This document shows, piece after piece, positions 21,931-33,204 of a stretch of DNA of 64,000 bases. The position numbers and the translations under genes are program-made. The notes below the pieces were generated by a model. It did not search any database and was not told where the DNA came from. It saw only the letters and a list, made by a program, of their open reading frames with translations. The stretch is from the NCBI RefSeq assembly GCF_004405105.1, contig NZ_SORW01000002.1:431035-495034 (forward strand), written 5' to 3'. The first letter of the stretch is position 1. Each line of letters opens with the position of its first letter. Source of the DNA: Jeotgalibacillus sp. R-1-5s-1. Its GTDB lineage: Bacteria > Bacillota > Bacilli > Bacillales > Jeotgalibacillaceae.

Positions 21931-22131
21931 TCATGCGGTAAAACCATTGAGATCGAGGAGTTCGCGCCGGATGGAAAAGAGTTTATCTTTCGCCCGGTCC
22001 ATACCTGCTCCATCTCCATTTTCCATTGCTTCAAATAGCACAGCCAGCTCGTAATCCAGTTCCATGCGAAGCACAGCCAGTCTTTCCTGTTTGTAGTCTC
22101 TTTTTCTCGTTACCTGGATGACTTGTTTCAT
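21931..22131 (-). CDS. Conserved small protein of unknown function
   Basis: A 66-residue soluble, largely helical and charged protein (KQVIQVTRKRDYKQERLAV ... LFSIRRELLDLNGF). I do not recognise a named family. GAGGAG lies nine bases before ATG 22131; a second ATG two codons upstream is possible. It sits between suhB and yktB in a conserved ykt neighbourhood, on the suhB strand, with a 21-bp inverted repeat after its stop. Confidence 0.75.
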   Translation of the reverse strand: MKQVIQVTRKRDYKQERLAVLRMELDYELAVLFEAMENGDGAGMDRAKDKLFSIRRELLDLNGFTA

Positions 22132-22329
22132 GCCCATGCACTCCTCTCTCTTTTTGATCTTCTTTACAGCATCTTATTCAGTACTCTTCAGTTTATTCAC
22201 GGTGAATGCCTGTGCTAGAATAAATTTAATCTTTGCCTGACAGGCTGGTCCGTTAATTTTATTATAGCCATAATTCAGACAACTCAAACTGCCAGTTTGT
22301 TTTTGGAGCATATCACGGAGGTTTTTTTC

Positions 22330-22965
22330 ATGAAAACTGCATTTACAGAAAAAGAATTTGATGTCTTTCTTACTCCCGGTCTTGATGAAAGAATGGAGTT
22401 AATAAGAGAACGTATTCAGCCTGTATTCAGATCACTTGGAGAAGAGCTGGTGCCATACCTGGAGCGGGAATTGGACGAAGAACTTTATCTTCATATCGCT
22501 AAGCATGCCAGACGGTCTGTCAATCCTCCAAAGGATACCTGGATGGCTGTCTCACCTAATAAACGGGGTTATAAAAAACTGCCGCACTTCCAGGTTGGAT
22601 TATGGGATGATCATCTGTTTATCTGGGTTGCCTTTATTTATGAGCTGCCTGAAAAGCAGAAAATCGCGAGGGAAATGATTGAATCATTTGATCAGATCGT
22701 AAAGATTTTACCTGAGGATGGCTGGATTTCAGTGGATCACACGAAAAAAGAGGCGAAGAAGATAAGTGAAATGAATGAAGGAGATTTTCTTCACGTGCTT
22801 GAACGATTTGAAAATATTAAAAAAGCTGAGTTTCTTGCCGGAAGAAAAATCGACAAAGAGTCCGACATCGTCTCAGATCCTGATCAGCTTCTTCCACTCA
22901 TTAAAGAAACATTTAAAGAACTGATTCCTTTATACAAGCTTGCGCTGACTGCCCAGCAGAAATAA
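22330..22965 (+). CDS. yktB: YktB family protein (DUF1054/UPF0637)
   Basis: A 211-residue soluble protein with the family features FTEKEFDVFLTPGLDERM, SVNPPKDTWMAVSPNKRGYKK and HFQVGLWDDHLFIWVAFIYE. Function unknown. The ATG at 22330 has GGAGG upstream and gives the family length; the open frame reaches back to 22297. Followed by a strong terminator, convergent with yktA. Confidence 0.92.
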   Translation: MKTAFTEKEFDVFLTPGLDERMELIRERIQPVFRSLGEELVPYLERELDEELYLHIAKHARRSVNPPKDTWMAVSPNKRGYKKLPHFQVGLWDDHLFIWVAFIYELPEKQKIAREMIESFDQIVKILPEDGWISVDHTKKEAKKISEMNEGDFLHVLERFENIKKAEFLAGRKIDKESDIVSDPDQLLPLIKETFKELIPLYKLALTAQQK

Positions 22966-22972
22966 ATAAAAT

Positions 22973-23026
22973 GGCCGGTTATCATGGACTCACATAAGTG
23001 AACCCATGTAACCGGCCGCTTTTTAT
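22973..23026. terminator. Terminator between convergent yktB and yktA
   Basis: GGCCGGTTATCATGG pairs with CCATGTAACCGGCC around a 16-base loop, followed by GCTTTTTATTT on the plus strand and ATTTTATTTATT-like sequence on the minus strand. Confidence 0.8.
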
Positions 23027-23295
23027 TTCATAGAAAAGTTTTGTCCCGATTCCGTTTCACGGGCTTTTTTTTGAGTTCGGTAAATTGAGTAACCGCTCAT
23101 TTCGCTAAATTCCCTGTCTATGGTTTTTTCTTCTGACTTTGAGGGAACAATCTCTTTAAACCGTCTGTAAAGGTTCATAAAGTCATCACGATTGACCGAT
23201 TTCTCATAAGCCCTTTCCACTGCTTCATAAAACTTAACAGCATCAACGATCTCCTCAGTCGACCAATCCATTGAGATAGGGTATTGATATTCCAT
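23023..23295 (-). CDS. yktA: YktA family protein (UPF0223)
   Basis: A 90-residue helical protein starting [18 protein letters not shown], with [15 protein letters not shown] and [12 protein letters not shown], matching UPF0223 throughout. Function unknown. ATG at 23295 with AAAGGAAG upstream. Divergent from speA, as in B. subtilis. Confidence 0.93.
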   Translation of the reverse strand: MEYQYPISMDWSTEEIVDAVKFYEAVERAYEKSVNRDDFMNLYRRFKEIVPSKSEEKTIDREFSEMSGYSIYRTQKKARETESGQNFSMK

Positions 23296-23333
23296 TTTTC
23301 ACGCTTCCTTTCAAAAACACCCGCAGAGATTTA

Positions 23334-23362
23334 TTTTCATTTACTGCAGGAAATGCTATAAT
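23334..23362 (+). promoter_or_regulatory. Promoter of speA
   Basis: TTTTCA (23334-23339), 17-bp spacer, TATAAT (23357-23362); perfect -10 and a moderate -35, about 50 bp before the start. Confidence 0.6.
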
Positions 23363-23412
23363 TCTTCTGTTGTCTATAAGGTAACAATACCCTTAATGAG
23401 GTGAATATTCAA

Positions 23413-24933
23413 TTGTCTAGCACACCTTCATCACTATTAAATGTACTTCGTGAAGACCGTACACTGACACAGTATGATACGCCGCTCTTTACAGGACTGA
23501 AAAAGCATAGTGAGCGAAATCCAGTACAATTTCATATTCCAGGCCATAAAAAAGGTGCAGGCATGGATCCGGAGTTCAGAGAATTTGCTGGAGATAATAT
23601 TTTATCAATTGATTTAATTAATATTGCACCACTTGATGATCTGCATCAGCCAAAGGCGATGATCAAAGATGCACAGGACCTTGCTGCCAAAGCATTCGGT
23701 GCTGACCATACATTTTTTTCTGTTCAGGGAACATCAGGCGCAATTATGACGATGGTCATGAGTGTGTGTGGTCCCGGCGAAAAAATCATTGTTCCGCGAA
23801 ATGTTCATAAATCGGTTATGTCCGCGATTGTTTTTTGCGGCGCAATCCCGGTGTTTGTTCATCCGGAAGTAGATAAAGAACTTGGAATCTCTCACGGTAT
23901 TACACCCGAGTCCGTTTCACATGCACTCGAACAGCATCCTGATGCGAAGGGCGTGCTGGTCATTAACCCGACTTATTTCGGGATCGCAGCGGACCTGCGT
24001 GAAATCGTGAAGATTGCACATGCAAACCACGTTCCGGTTCTCGTTGATGAAGCACACGGTGTTCATATTCATTTCCATGATGAACTTCCTGTATCAGCTA
24101 TGCAGGCTGGAGCAGATATCGCAGCAACAAGCGTTCATAAACTTGGCGGGTCAATGACACAAAGTTCGGTTTTGAATGTAAAGGAAGGGCTTGTTTCTCC
24201 TAAAAGAGTTCAAACGATCTTAAGCATGCTGACAACCACTTCCACCTCCTATCCCCTCCTTGCTTCTCTGGATACAGCGAGAAGACGGCTGGCTACGGAA
24301 GGAAAAGAGCTTATTGATCAGACAATCAGACTTGCTGAGTCTATAAGGGAAAGATTATCCGGCATCGAACAGATCCGCTGCATCGGGAAAGAAATTCTCG
24401 GTACACCTGCAACGTTCGATTACGATCCGACAAAGATCATAATTTCTATTAAAGAACTTGGAATCACTGGCTATCAGGCAGAGCTCTGGCTGCGAAAGAA
24501 TTATAATCTCGAAGTTGAGCTTTCAGACCTGTATAACATTTTATGTATCGTGACGCCTGGCGATACAGAGCATGAAGCGTCAATTCTTGTAGAGGCCATG
24601 CATGCACTATCCATAGAGTACAGACATGGTAAAGACTTTGATATTCCCGAAGTGATGCTTCCGGATATCCCGCTGCTGGCACTTAGTCCACGTGATGCTT
24701 TTTATTCTGAAACAGAGCTCTTACCTATTGAAGAGACTGCCGGCAGAATATGTGCTGAATTTATTATGGTCTATCCTCCAGGAATCCCGATTTTTATTCC
24801 GGGTGAAATTATTACGGAGGAAAACCTGAATTATATCCATGAAAATATTGCAGCAGGACTTCCAGTACAGGGTCCGGAGGATGAAACACTTAAGAAACTG
24901 CGGGTCATTAAAGAGCATCGAGCTATTAAATAG
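23413..24933 (+). CDS. speA: Arginine decarboxylase (Orn/Lys/Arg decarboxylase class I)
   Basis: PLP-dependent decarboxylase that forms agmatine for polyamine synthesis in Bacillus. After about 20 variable residues the protein follows SpeA closely: PLFTGLKKHSERNPVQFHIPGHKKG, FFSVQGTSGAIMT, VDEAHGVHIHF, and the PLP lysine in ATSVHKLGGS. The C-terminal domain has PPGIPIFIPGE. The start is uncertain: TTG 23413 has GAGGTG nine bases upstream and is preferred over GTG 23401. Roughly 506 residues. Arginine rather than lysine as substrate is inferred from homology. Confidence 0.93.
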   Translation: MSSTPSSLLNVLREDRTLTQYDTPLFTGLKKHSERNPVQFHIPGHKKGAGMDPEFREFAGDNILSIDLINIAPLDDLHQPKAMIKDAQDLAAKAFGADHTFFSVQGTSGAIMTMVMSVCGPGEKIIVPRNVHKSVMSAIVFCGAIPVFVHPEVDKELGISHGITPESVSHALEQHPDAKGVLVINPTYFGIAADLREIVKIAHANHVPVLVDEAHGVHIHFHDELPVSAMQAGADIAATSVHKLGGSMTQSSVLNVKEGLVSPKRVQTILSMLTTTSTSYPLLASLDTARRRLATEGKELIDQTIRLAESIRERLSGIEQIRCIGKEILGTPATFDYDPTKIIISIKELGITGYQAELWLRKNYNLEVELSDLYNILCIVTPGDTEHEASILVEAMHALSIEYRHGKDFDIPEVMLPDIPLLALSPRDAFYSETELLPIEETAGRICAEFIMVYPPGIPIFIPGEIITEENLNYIHENIAAGLPVQGPEDETLKKLRVIKEHRAIK

Positions 24934-24942
24934 AGAAAACAA

Positions 24943-24976
24943 AAAGAGACTGAAATCATCATTCAGTCTCTTTTTT
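24943..24976 (+). terminator. Terminator after speA
   Basis: AAAGAGACTGAA / TTCAGTCTCTTT arms with a T6 tract. Confidence 0.9.
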
Positions 24977-25101
24977 CCCTTTTTATTCATGACGGACACC
25001 TAATTGCGTCGCTAAGCCGTTTCACTTACTCCCATCCCCATATGTTTGTAAGCGCTTCCCTGCTATTTTAACCCAAATGCCTGAAAGATACAACAGCTTT
25101 T

Positions 25102-25965
25102 TTACTGGTCAATCCCTTTAATTAACACTGGGTCCACAATGTCATATCCTTTTTCACGAAGTCCATCCACGATACCGGGTAATGCTTCATACGTCCATTC
25201 CCGATCATGCATCAGCAGGTTCGCCCCGTTTGTCAGAAATTCTGTATTGACCATGATATCCTGTAAAGCGGCTGCATCTTGATAATCCGCTTCCCAATCA
25301 TATCCGTATGTCCAATTCATCAGCACCATTCCTTCCTGTGCAGCCAGCTGTTCACTGAAGTCTGTATTTGCACCAAATGGGGCCCTGAAAAAGACAGGAC
25401 GTTCCCCAATAATTTCTTCAACGCGATCACTTAATGATACGATCTCTTCACGCTGTTCCTCTTCTGTAAGATCCCTCAGATTCGGGTGGGAATATGTATG
25501 ATTACCAATCTGAAAACCAAGTTCATGAATTTCCTTCAGCATTGCTTCCTCTTCGGGCGTATCAAGAAAATGACCATTTACAAAAAAGATAGCAGGTGCG
25601 TCTTTCTCTTTTAACGTATTAGCCATTTCAACTGCGTACTGATCAGGCGCATCATCAATCGTTAAAAGAACGACGTTGGATGGAGCATCACCTAAAGCTT
25701 CTACGGTCCAGATGGCTGGATTGATCTCATATTGAGGCTCAGTCACTTCCGGTTCATCCTGTAAAGCTTCTGTTTCTTCAGGAGCTTCTTCTGTCTGCTC
25801 CGTTTCTTCCCCGGCAGATTCGACGTCTTCTGTCTGCACTGTTTCAAGTGCTTCTTCGGATGTATTTGATTCTTCTGTTGTGTTTTCCGCATTTGAACTG
25901 CAGGCTGTTGTGAGCAGGACTGCCGTTACGGCTGCAGGGACTAAATATTCCAACTGTAACCTCAC
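25102..25965 (-). CDS. Lipoprotein with polysaccharide deacetylase (NodB) domain
   Basis: Secreted, probably membrane-anchored carbohydrate deacetylase. The signal peptide has a lipobox (LLTTAC) with the cysteine near residue 22, then a Glu/Thr-rich linker (about 23-75) and a NodB domain (about 90-285). Metal and catalytic residues are seen in LTIDDAP (the usual TFDDGP with changes outside the two aspartates) and NHTYSHPNL; RAPFGA is the motif 3 arginine region. Substrate unknown; peptidoglycan or wall polymers are likely. GTG 25965 is used, but TTG 25953 has the better-spaced AGGTGAGG. Confidence 0.88.
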   Translation of the reverse strand: MRLQLEYLVPAAVTAVLLTTACSSNAENTTEESNTSEEALETVQTEDVESAGEETEQTEEAPEETEALQDEPEVTEPQYEINPAIWTVEALGDAPSNVVLLTIDDAPDQYAVEMANTLKEKDAPAIFFVNGHFLDTPEEEAMLKEIHELGFQIGNHTYSHPNLRDLTEEEQREEIVSLSDRVEEIIGERPVFFRAPFGANTDFSEQLAAQEGMVLMNWTYGYDWEADYQDAAALQDIMVNTEFLTNGANLLMHDREWTYEALPGIVDGLREKGYDIVDPVLIKGIDQ

Positions 25966-26042
25966 CTTTCCAATATGTATAAACCAAGTGTAGCATAGAT
26001 TTTACTTTCATTTCCGGTGGAATTTAATTCTTTCATAAAACC

Positions 26043-26280
26043 GGGCATGGGGCATCCTTCGCTCCTTTGTCCAGCTGCGGCGACTAGCCCCTCGAGGTCA
26101 TAAGTCAAAAATGAACGAGGGTAAAGAGCAACCCTCTTATCATTTTCGTCTTATGCTTGTCGGGGCTTGACGAGTCGCCTCCGCTTTTCTAAGGCCGCGC
26201 GGTGAGCCAGCTAGCGCTCTGCGCTACGCTGTCTCACCTGTCGCTCCTCTGCCGCAGGAGTCTTCGGATGCCCCATGCCC
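26043..26280 (+). repeat. Family A palindromic element carrying module C
   Basis: Exact 15-bp arms GGGCATGGGGCATCC (26043-26057) and GGATGCCCCATGCCC (26266-26280). Module C is inserted after TTCGCTCC: TGTCCAGCTGCGGCGACTAG start, CATAAG/CTTATG and ACGAGGGT/ACCCTC inner pairs, CGCCTCCGCTTTTC end. The core hairpin is TAGCGC TCT GCGCTA, where other copies have TAATGC TTC GCATTA. It fills the gap between the deacetylase gene and pdhD; no gene is seen. Confidence 0.88.
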
Positions 26281-26337
26281 TCTAATAATCCTAAACATGA
26301 TTGACGAAGAATGTATAATGAACTCCACAAAATCTTG

Positions 26338-26374
26338 TATAAAAAACGGGACAACCCGTGTATGGGTTGTCCCG
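26338..26374 (-). terminator. Terminator of the pdh operon
   Basis: CGGGACAACCC / GGGTTGTCCCG arms with a six-base loop, followed on the minus strand by TTTTTTATA. Confidence 0.92.
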
Positions 26375-26385
26375 CTGGTGTAGCA

Positions 26386-27795
26386 TTATTTTACGATGTG
26401 GATTGGTGTTCCAAGGGCTACTTCTGCAGCTTCCATTGAAATTTCACCAAGTGTTGGGTGAGCGTGGATCGTCATTGCAACGTCTTCAGCTGTCATACCA
26501 GCTTCGATTGCAAGGCCAAGCTCTGCAATAATGTCAGAAGCTCCGTCACCGGCAATTTGAGCACCGATGATCAGACCGTCTTCTTTGCGTGTCACAAGCT
26601 TAACGAAACCTTCAGTCTGGTTAAGTGCAAGTGCACGTCCGTTTGCAGCGAATGGGAATTTTGAAGCGACTACTTCAATTCCTTCTTCTTTCGCCTGAGC
26701 TTCGTTGTATCCGACTGTTGCCAGTTCAGGATCCGTGAAGCATACTGCAGGGATTGCAAGGTAGTCAACTTCAGACTTCTCGCCACCGATTACCTCAGCT
26801 GCCACTTTACCTTCGTAAGAAGCTTTGTGAGCAAGTGGTGGTCCGTCTACGATATCTCCGATTGCGAAGATATTGTCAACGCTTGTACGGCACTGCTTGT
26901 CTGTTTTGATTACGCCACGGTCAGACATTTCAATACCAAGCTGATCAAGACCGATTTCATCTGTGTTTGGACGGCGTCCTACTGTTACAAGAACGTACTC
27001 AGCGTCTACAGATACTTCTTCGCCTTTAGCTTCATACTTTACCGTTACGCCGCTGTCTGTTTCTTCAACGCCTTTAGCCATTGCTTTTGTAATGACGTTA
27101 ACGCCTTTTTTCTTAAGTCCTTTTTTAACAATCGTTGTCATTTGCTTTTCGAATCCGCCAAGGATATCGTCAGCACCTTCAAGGATTGTTACTTCAGTAC
27201 CCATGTTTGCATAGGCAGAACCAAGCTCAGTCCCGATATATCCTCCACCAATGACAACAAGGCTCTTAGGAATATCCTTAAGCGCAAGTGCACCTGTAGA
27301 ATCAAGAACGCGGTCTGAGAATTTGAAAGATGGGATTTCGATTGGACGCGATCCTGTTGCAATGATCGCATTTTTAAATTTGTACGTCTGAGCAGAGCTG
27401 TCATCCATTACGCGAACTGTTTCGTTGTCAACGAAGTAAGCTTCGCCGCGTACGATTTCAACTTTGTTTCCTTTAAGAAGTCCTTCAACTCCACCAGTAA
27501 GTTTTTTCACTACACCGGCTTTCCATTCCTGGGCTTTCTCAAAGTTAATTTTAACGTTCTCAGCAACGATACCCATATCGTCTGAATGCTGAGCCTGCTC
27601 ATAACGGTGACCGATTGTGATCAGCGCTTTTGATGGGATACAGCCCACGTTTAAGCAAACACCGCCAAGATTTTCTTTCTCAACGATTGTCACTTTTTGT
27701 CCAAGCTGAGCTGCACGGATTGCAGCTACATATCCTCCGGGACCTGATCCAATGACGAGAGTATCTGTTTCAATAGGGAAATCTCCAACTACCAT
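26386..27795 (-). CDS. pdhD: Dihydrolipoyl dehydrogenase (E3) of pyruvate dehydrogenase
   Basis: FAD flavoprotein that reoxidises dihydrolipoamide with NAD+. The 469 residues have the FAD-binding [17 protein letters not shown], the redox disulfide in [13 protein letters not shown], the NAD-binding [17 protein letters not shown] and the C-terminal interface histidine in HAHPTLGE. Last gene of pdhABCD, four bases after pdhC, with GGAGG before ATG 27795. Confidence 0.98.
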   Translation of the reverse strand: MVVGDFPIETDTLVIGSGPGGYVAAIRAAQLGQKVTIVEKENLGGVCLNVGCIPSKALITIGHRYEQAQHSDDMGIVAENVKINFEKAQEWKAGVVKKLTGGVEGLLKGNKVEIVRGEAYFVDNETVRVMDDSSAQTYKFKNAIIATGSRPIEIPSFKFSDRVLDSTGALALKDIPKSLVVIGGGYIGTELGSAYANMGTEVTILEGADDILGGFEKQMTTIVKKGLKKKGVNVITKAMAKGVEETDSGVTVKYEAKGEEVSVDAEYVLVTVGRRPNTDEIGLDQLGIEMSDRGVIKTDKQCRTSVDNIFAIGDIVDGPPLAHKASYEGKVAAEVIGGEKSEVDYLAIPAVCFTDPELATVGYNEAQAKEEGIEVVASKFPFAANGRALALNQTEGFVKLVTRKEDGLIIGAQIAGDGASDIIAELGLAIEAGMTAEDVAMTIHAHPTLGEISMEAAEVALGTPIHIVK

Positions 27796-27799
27796 GGTT

Positions 27800-29134
27800 T
27801 TACGCCTCCATTAGTAAAAGTTCTGGATCGTTCAATAAACGTTTGATGTGGTTCAACGCATTTTGAGCAGTTGCACCATCAATCATACGGTGATCGAAGC
27901 TCAATGATAATGCTAACACAGGAGCGGCTACAATTTCACCATTTTTTACAACAGGTTTTTCCGCAATTCGACCGATTCCGAGGATTGCAACCTCAGGATG
28001 GTTGATAACCGGTGTAAACCACTGGCCTCCGGCAGATCCGATATTTGTGATTGTGCATGATGCACCTTTCATTTCATCACCGGATAATTTGCCGTCACGC
28101 GCTTTACCAGCAAGCTGATTGATTTCATCAGAAATACCGAATACAGATTTGCGGTCAGCATTTTTAACGACCGGTACGACAAGACCTTTTTCAGTGTCTG
28201 CAGCGATACCGATGTTATAGTAGTGCTTCTGAATGATTTCCTGTGCTTCATCATCAAGTGATGTGTTCAGTACAGGGTACTCACGTAATGCAGAAACAAG
28301 TGCTTTTACCACGTATGGAAGGAATGTAAGCTTAATGTCTTTCTCAAGCGCGATTTCCTTGAATTTCTTACGGTGTGCAACAAGCTTCTCAACATCTACT
28401 TCATCCATTAATGTTACGTGAGGTGCAGTGTGCTTAGAGTTAACCATTGCCTTAGCAATTGCTTTTCTCATTCCGCTCATCTTTTCACGTGTTTCAGGGA
28501 AGTCACCTTCAGGTACAGATGGAGTTGATTTCGCTGCTTTTTCTTCTTTCTGCTCAGCAGGCTTGTCTTCAGACTTCGCTTCTGCCGGTGCAGCAGTATC
28601 ACCTTTCAGGTAAGAATCGATATCTTCTTTTGTGATACGTCCATTTTTAGCTGAACCTGATACGTAACGGATATCCACATCATTATCGCGTGCATATTTA
28701 CGTACAGAAGGCATTGCAATAATGCGGCGGTCTGGATCCACATCTTCAGCAGGTTTTGCTTCAGCAGCAGGCTCTGATTTTTCTTCTGCAGGCTTTTCTT
28801 CTTTCTTTTCTTCCTGCTTAGGCTCTTCTTTTTTCGGCTCTTCCTTCTTGTCGTCGTCATCACTGTCAGAACCTTTGAATTTAAGGTCCTCATAGCCAGG
28901 TGCGTCGAATTTAATGAGCGTGTCGCCTACTACTGCAACGCTTCCTTCTTCAACAAGAATTTCTTCAACTGTTCCTGCAACAGGGGAAGGAATCTCAACT
29001 ACCGCTTTATCGTTTTGTACTTCACAAAGTACATCGTCTTCTTCTACCTTGTCTCCGACAGCAATGAACCATTTTACAATTTCACCTTCGTGAATTCCTT
29101 CACCAATATCAGGTAATTTAAATTCAAATGACAA
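27800..29134 (-). CDS. pdhC: Dihydrolipoamide acetyltransferase (E2) of pyruvate dehydrogenase
   Basis: Core of the PDH complex, transferring acetyl groups to CoA. One lipoyl domain (1-78, lipoyl lysine K43 in [12 protein letters not shown]), a Glu/Lys/Ala/Pro linker, an E1/E3-binding domain ([17 protein letters not shown]), a second linker and a catalytic domain ending with the active-site [10 protein letters not shown]. The start is TTG 29134, with AGGAGG nine bases upstream, giving [12 protein letters not shown] and 444 residues; the frame extends to 29185 without family similarity. Confidence 0.96.
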   Translation of the reverse strand: MSFEFKLPDIGEGIHEGEIVKWFIAVGDKVEEDDVLCEVQNDKAVVEIPSPVAGTVEEILVEEGSVAVVGDTLIKFDAPGYEDLKFKGSDSDDDDKKEEPKKEEPKQEEKKEEKPAEEKSEPAAEAKPAEDVDPDRRIIAMPSVRKYARDNDVDIRYVSGSAKNGRITKEDIDSYLKGDTAAPAEAKSEDKPAEQKEEKAAKSTPSVPEGDFPETREKMSGMRKAIAKAMVNSKHTAPHVTLMDEVDVEKLVAHRKKFKEIALEKDIKLTFLPYVVKALVSALREYPVLNTSLDDEAQEIIQKHYYNIGIAADTEKGLVVPVVKNADRKSVFGISDEINQLAGKARDGKLSGDEMKGASCTITNIGSAGGQWFTPVINHPEVAILGIGRIAEKPVVKNGEIVAAPVLALSLSFDHRMIDGATAQNALNHIKRLLNDPELLLMEA

Positions 29135-29217
29135 TGTCTTCAACCTCCTGCTTAAATTAATTTTTAAATGTATATCGTATATCACACGATGGTGATCATT
29201 TCTTTATGGAAAGGGAA

Positions 29218-29239
29218 AACGGAGAATGGATCTCCGTTT
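29218..29239 (-). terminator. Hairpin between pdhB and pdhC, possible partial terminator
   Basis: AACGGAGA / TCTCCGTT arms with a short loop, followed on the minus strand by TTCCCTTTCC. It follows the pdhB stop directly. The T-run is poor, so it may only reduce read-through or protect the 3' end. Confidence 0.45.
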
Positions 29240-29242
29240 CAA

Positions 29243-30220
29243 TTAAAACTCAAGTACTTTTTTAGCTGTAGCTACTACATCTTTAACATTTGGAAGCCAT
29301 ACTGATTCTGCCTGAGAGAATGGGAATACAGTATCTGCTGCTGCTACGCGCAGAACAGGTGCTTCAAGGCTGAGAATGGCACGGTCGTTAATTTCAGCTA
29401 CAACGCTTGCCGCGATACCAGCCTGCTTTTGTGCTTCCTGAACCACGATTGCGCGGTTTGTTTTTTCAACAGACTTGATGATTGTTTCGATATCAAGCGG
29501 CTGAATCGTACGAAGGTCAATAACTTCAACTGAGTGGCCGTCTTTTTCAAGCTGCTCAGCTGCTTTTAATGATTCGTGAACCATTGCACCGTACGTTACG
29601 ATTGTAAGGTCAGTACCTTCACGCTTAACATCAGCTTTTCCGATTTCGATTGTGTACTCTTCTTCCGGTACATCTTCACGGAATGAACGGTAAAGCTTCA
29701 TGTGCTCTAGGAAGATAACCGGATCGTTGTCGCGGATTGCAGAGATCAGAAGTCCTTTTGCATCCGTAGGCGTTGAAGGGATAACTACCTTCAGACCAGG
29801 CTGCTGAGCCATCAGACCTTCTAGGCTGTCTGCGTGAAGCTCAGGCGTGTGTACGCCTCCTCCAAATGGAGAACGGATTGTGATTGGAGAGCTGTATTTG
29901 CCGCCGCTGCGGTAGCGCATACGTGCCATCTGACCGCTCACTGCATCCATTACTTCGAATACGAATCCGAAGAACTGGATTTCAGGAACTGGACGGTAGC
30001 CTTCTAGTGCAAGTCCGATTGCAAGGCCGCCGATCCCTGATTCTGCAAGAGGTGTATCAAATACACGATCTTCCCCGAATTCTTTCTGAAGACCTTCAGT
30101 CGCACGGAATACGCCTCCGTTTAAACCAACGTCCTCACCAAACACAAGTACATTTTCATCATTTTTCAGTTCTGTGCGGAGAGCGTCTGTGATCGCCTGA
30201 ATCATCGTCATTTGTGCCAT
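29243..30220 (-). CDS. pdhB: Pyruvate dehydrogenase E1 beta subunit
   Basis: Transketolase-like beta subunit that completes the ThDP site of E1. The 325 residues show [29 protein letters not shown] and [17 protein letters not shown]. The start lies three bases after the pdhA stop, with GGAG inside the end of pdhA, so coupling is likely. Confidence 0.98.
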   Translation of the reverse strand: MAQMTMIQAITDALRTELKNDENVLVFGEDVGLNGGVFRATEGLQKEFGEDRVFDTPLAESGIGGLAIGLALEGYRPVPEIQFFGFVFEVMDAVSGQMARMRYRSGGKYSSPITIRSPFGGGVHTPELHADSLEGLMAQQPGLKVVIPSTPTDAKGLLISAIRDNDPVIFLEHMKLYRSFREDVPEEEYTIEIGKADVKREGTDLTIVTYGAMVHESLKAAEQLEKDGHSVEVIDLRTIQPLDIETIIKSVEKTNRAIVVQEAQKQAGIAASVVAEINDRAILSLEAPVLRVAAADTVFPFSQAESVWLPNVKDVVATAKKVLEF

Positions 30221-30223
30221 GGC

Positions 30224-31336
<1,113 letters not shown>

Positions 31337-31513
31337 TCAGTCCACCTATCCTTTCGGGTTTGTTTGATCTTTCGAGCGAGGCATTTCGCCAAAAAACACA
31401 ATTACTTTTTATTTTTCCACAAATCAGGCCACAGAAAACCTAAACGGTTAAATTTGTTTCTCTGTACTATTTCATGCCTGATTCGGAGTAATACAACTTA
31501 ACTCACGATTTAA

Positions 31514-31542
31514 AGTTTACATGAGAGGATTATTAACGTCAA
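31514..31542 (-). promoter_or_regulatory. SigA-type promoter of pdhABCD
   Basis: Minus strand TTGACG (31537-31542), 17-bp spacer, TAAACT (31514-31519), predicting a roughly 175-nt 5' leader before pdhA. The remaining gap (31337-31732) shows no open frame of note. Confidence 0.65.
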
Positions 31543-31710
31543 CGATAAAGTGCTATGTGAATTCCCGCACTTATTTTCCCAAATAAAAACAATCCTATTT
31601 AACATCTGTTTCAGTAAAAATAACCAACTGTATTAGTATAATTCAACACTTTTATCTCTGTTATATGTCTAATTTTCTTCACCAAATCGGAATAGACAAC
31701 CAAAAATGAC

Positions 31711-31740
31711 AATATAAAAAGAGCAGGTCTCCCTACTCTT
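31711..31740 (-). terminator. Terminator overlapping the 3' end of ykyA
   Basis: AAGAGTAGG / CCTGCTCTT arms (one G-U pair), followed on the minus strand by TTTTATATTG; it includes the last codons of ykyA. Confidence 0.75.
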
Positions 31741-32383
31741 CTGTTTCGATTTCAGCCATCTCATAAAATGCTGACTTCAATTCGTTGTATTCTGTTGTGG
31801 CTTCATTAAAATCATCGTTCAGTTCGATGATTATGGAATTCTGTTCATTTACAAGCGTAATCTGATTCTCCAGCTCTTCAAGCTCAAGGTCTTCCTCTTT
31901 TAGCATATTATACAGTTCACGGTTCAAGCCAAGGCTCTCTGCATAGGCTGCCGATAAGTCTTCATGTATTGTATAACGTTCATTCATCGTTTCAACCATC
32001 GATTCAACATGGCTTTGCAGTTCTTCAGTCTCTAAATCTGATATTAAAGGTTCAACCTCCTGAAAGACTTCAGATGACTGGTTCACTGCTTCCGCCTCAG
32101 CGTTCAGCTGCTCTTCTCTTTCATCAAGATTGGCCAGCGCTTCATCAGCCAGTTCACTCACTGTTTCAAATTCTTCCATGCTTAAGGCCATGATTTCATT
32201 GTATAGCTCCTGCTCAGCTGCCTCAAGTTCTCTTAATTCATTCTGCGCCTGAACATAGCCTTCTTCTTCTGTCACAGCGGTTTCCAGAATTCCACCTATC
32301 TCTTCTTCAGCCTGTGAACCGAATACACAGCCGCTTAAAAATATTGAAGACACGCAAAGAGTGCTGAATATGTATGTTTTCAC
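31733..32383 (-). CDS. ykyA: YkyA family putative cell-wall binding lipoprotein
   Basis: A 216-residue exported protein. The signal peptide ends in a lipobox (LSGC, cysteine 19); the mature part is an acidic, Glu-rich coiled coil (many ELEAAEQEL-type heptads) over its whole length, as in the YkyA family found beside pdhA. Function unknown. GTG 32383 is chosen because a GAGGGGG tract lies nine bases upstream; the frame continues six residues further. Confidence 0.9.
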   Translation of the reverse strand: MKTYIFSTLCVSSIFLSGCVFGSQAEEEIGGILETAVTEEEGYVQAQNELRELEAAEQELYNEIMALSMEEFETVSELADEALANLDEREEQLNAEAEAVNQSSEVFQEVEPLISDLETEELQSHVESMVETMNERYTIHEDLSAAYAESLGLNRELYNMLKEEDLELEELENQITLVNEQNSIIIELNDDFNEATTEYNELKSAFYEMAEIETEE

Positions 32384-32557
32384 GAATTGTAACCCCCTCA
32401 ATTGATAACACTTAATATCATATAGATGATTCCCTTAAACTTCAATCCCTTTTGAGCGACTTTCCTGTCCTGATAAAGCCACTGACGTTTTTTGTTTACT
32501 CGAAATCTGATATGATTAGGAACAGGCTGTATAAACACGCACAGGAGGATAAACAAT

Positions 32558-33112
32558 ATGATTACAATGGAAGATATCGTTAGAGACGGACATCCTGTTC
32601 TACGTCAAAAAGCAGAAGAAGTCTCCCTTCCACCCAGTGAAGAGGACAAGCAGACACTGCTTTCAATGCTGGATTACATTAAAAACAGTCAGGATCCGGA
32701 CATTGCCGAGAAATACGGGCTGAGACCCGGAATCGGACTTGCAGCTCCACAAATCAATGTATCCAAAAGGATGTTTGCCCTGCATCTTGAAGACGGAAGC
32801 AACCGCACATACAGCTTCGCCTTATTTAATCCGAGAATCGTCAGTCATTCTGTCGAGAAGGCTTACCTGACTTCCGGAGAAGGCTGCTTATCTGTTGATG
32901 AAAATATACCCGGATACGTCGTGCGCTATTCCCGCGTGACGATTAAAGGCTTTGATCAGGATGGTAAAGAAGTTAAGCTTCGTTTAAAGGGGCTTGCGGC
33001 CATTGCTGCGCAACATGAAATGGATCACCTGAATGGCATTATGTTTTATGACCATATTAATAAGAAGGATCCTTTCTTTGAACCTGCTGATGCAGAACCG
33101 CTTGAAAGATAG
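32558..33112 (+). CDS. def: Peptide deformylase (type 2)
   Basis: Metalloenzyme that removes the formyl group from nascent proteins. The 184 residues carry motif 1 (GIGLAAPQI), motif 2 (EGCLS) and motif 3 (QHEMDH, metal histidines at about 153 and 157). Insertions around residues 40-60 are typical of the Gram-positive type 2 enzymes (YkrB group). ATG with CAGGAGG upstream; divergent from ykyA. Confidence 0.97.
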   Translation: MITMEDIVRDGHPVLRQKAEEVSLPPSEEDKQTLLSMLDYIKNSQDPDIAEKYGLRPGIGLAAPQINVSKRMFALHLEDGSNRTYSFALFNPRIVSHSVEKAYLTSGEGCLSVDENIPGYVVRYSRVTIKGFDQDGKEVKLRLKGLAAIAAQHEMDHLNGIMFYDHINKKDPFFEPADAEPLER

Positions 33113-33154
33113 TATTTACCGATTTCATCACAAGCCCTTGTCAAGAACCTTATC

Positions 33155-33183
33155 TTTACAGATTGCCTGAACAGAGGTATGAT
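33155..33183 (+). promoter_or_regulatory. Promoter of the 23-codon gene
   Basis: TTTACA (33155-33160), 17-bp spacer, TATGAT (33178-33183); 22 bp before the start codon at 33205. Confidence 0.65.
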
Positions 33184-33204
33184 ATAGGTAAGGAGTGATC
33201 CGCG

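Noticed and set aside
25047-25060. TGTAAGCGCTTCCC, a cre-like CcpA site (13 of 14 positions)
   Set aside because: It lies between the 3' ends of two convergent genes (speA and the deacetylase), with no promoter nearby, so it is probably fortuitous.
26827-27318. 163-codon frame opposite pdhD
   Set aside because: Cys/Phe/Tyr-rich antisense shadow of a highly conserved gene; no ribosome-binding site.
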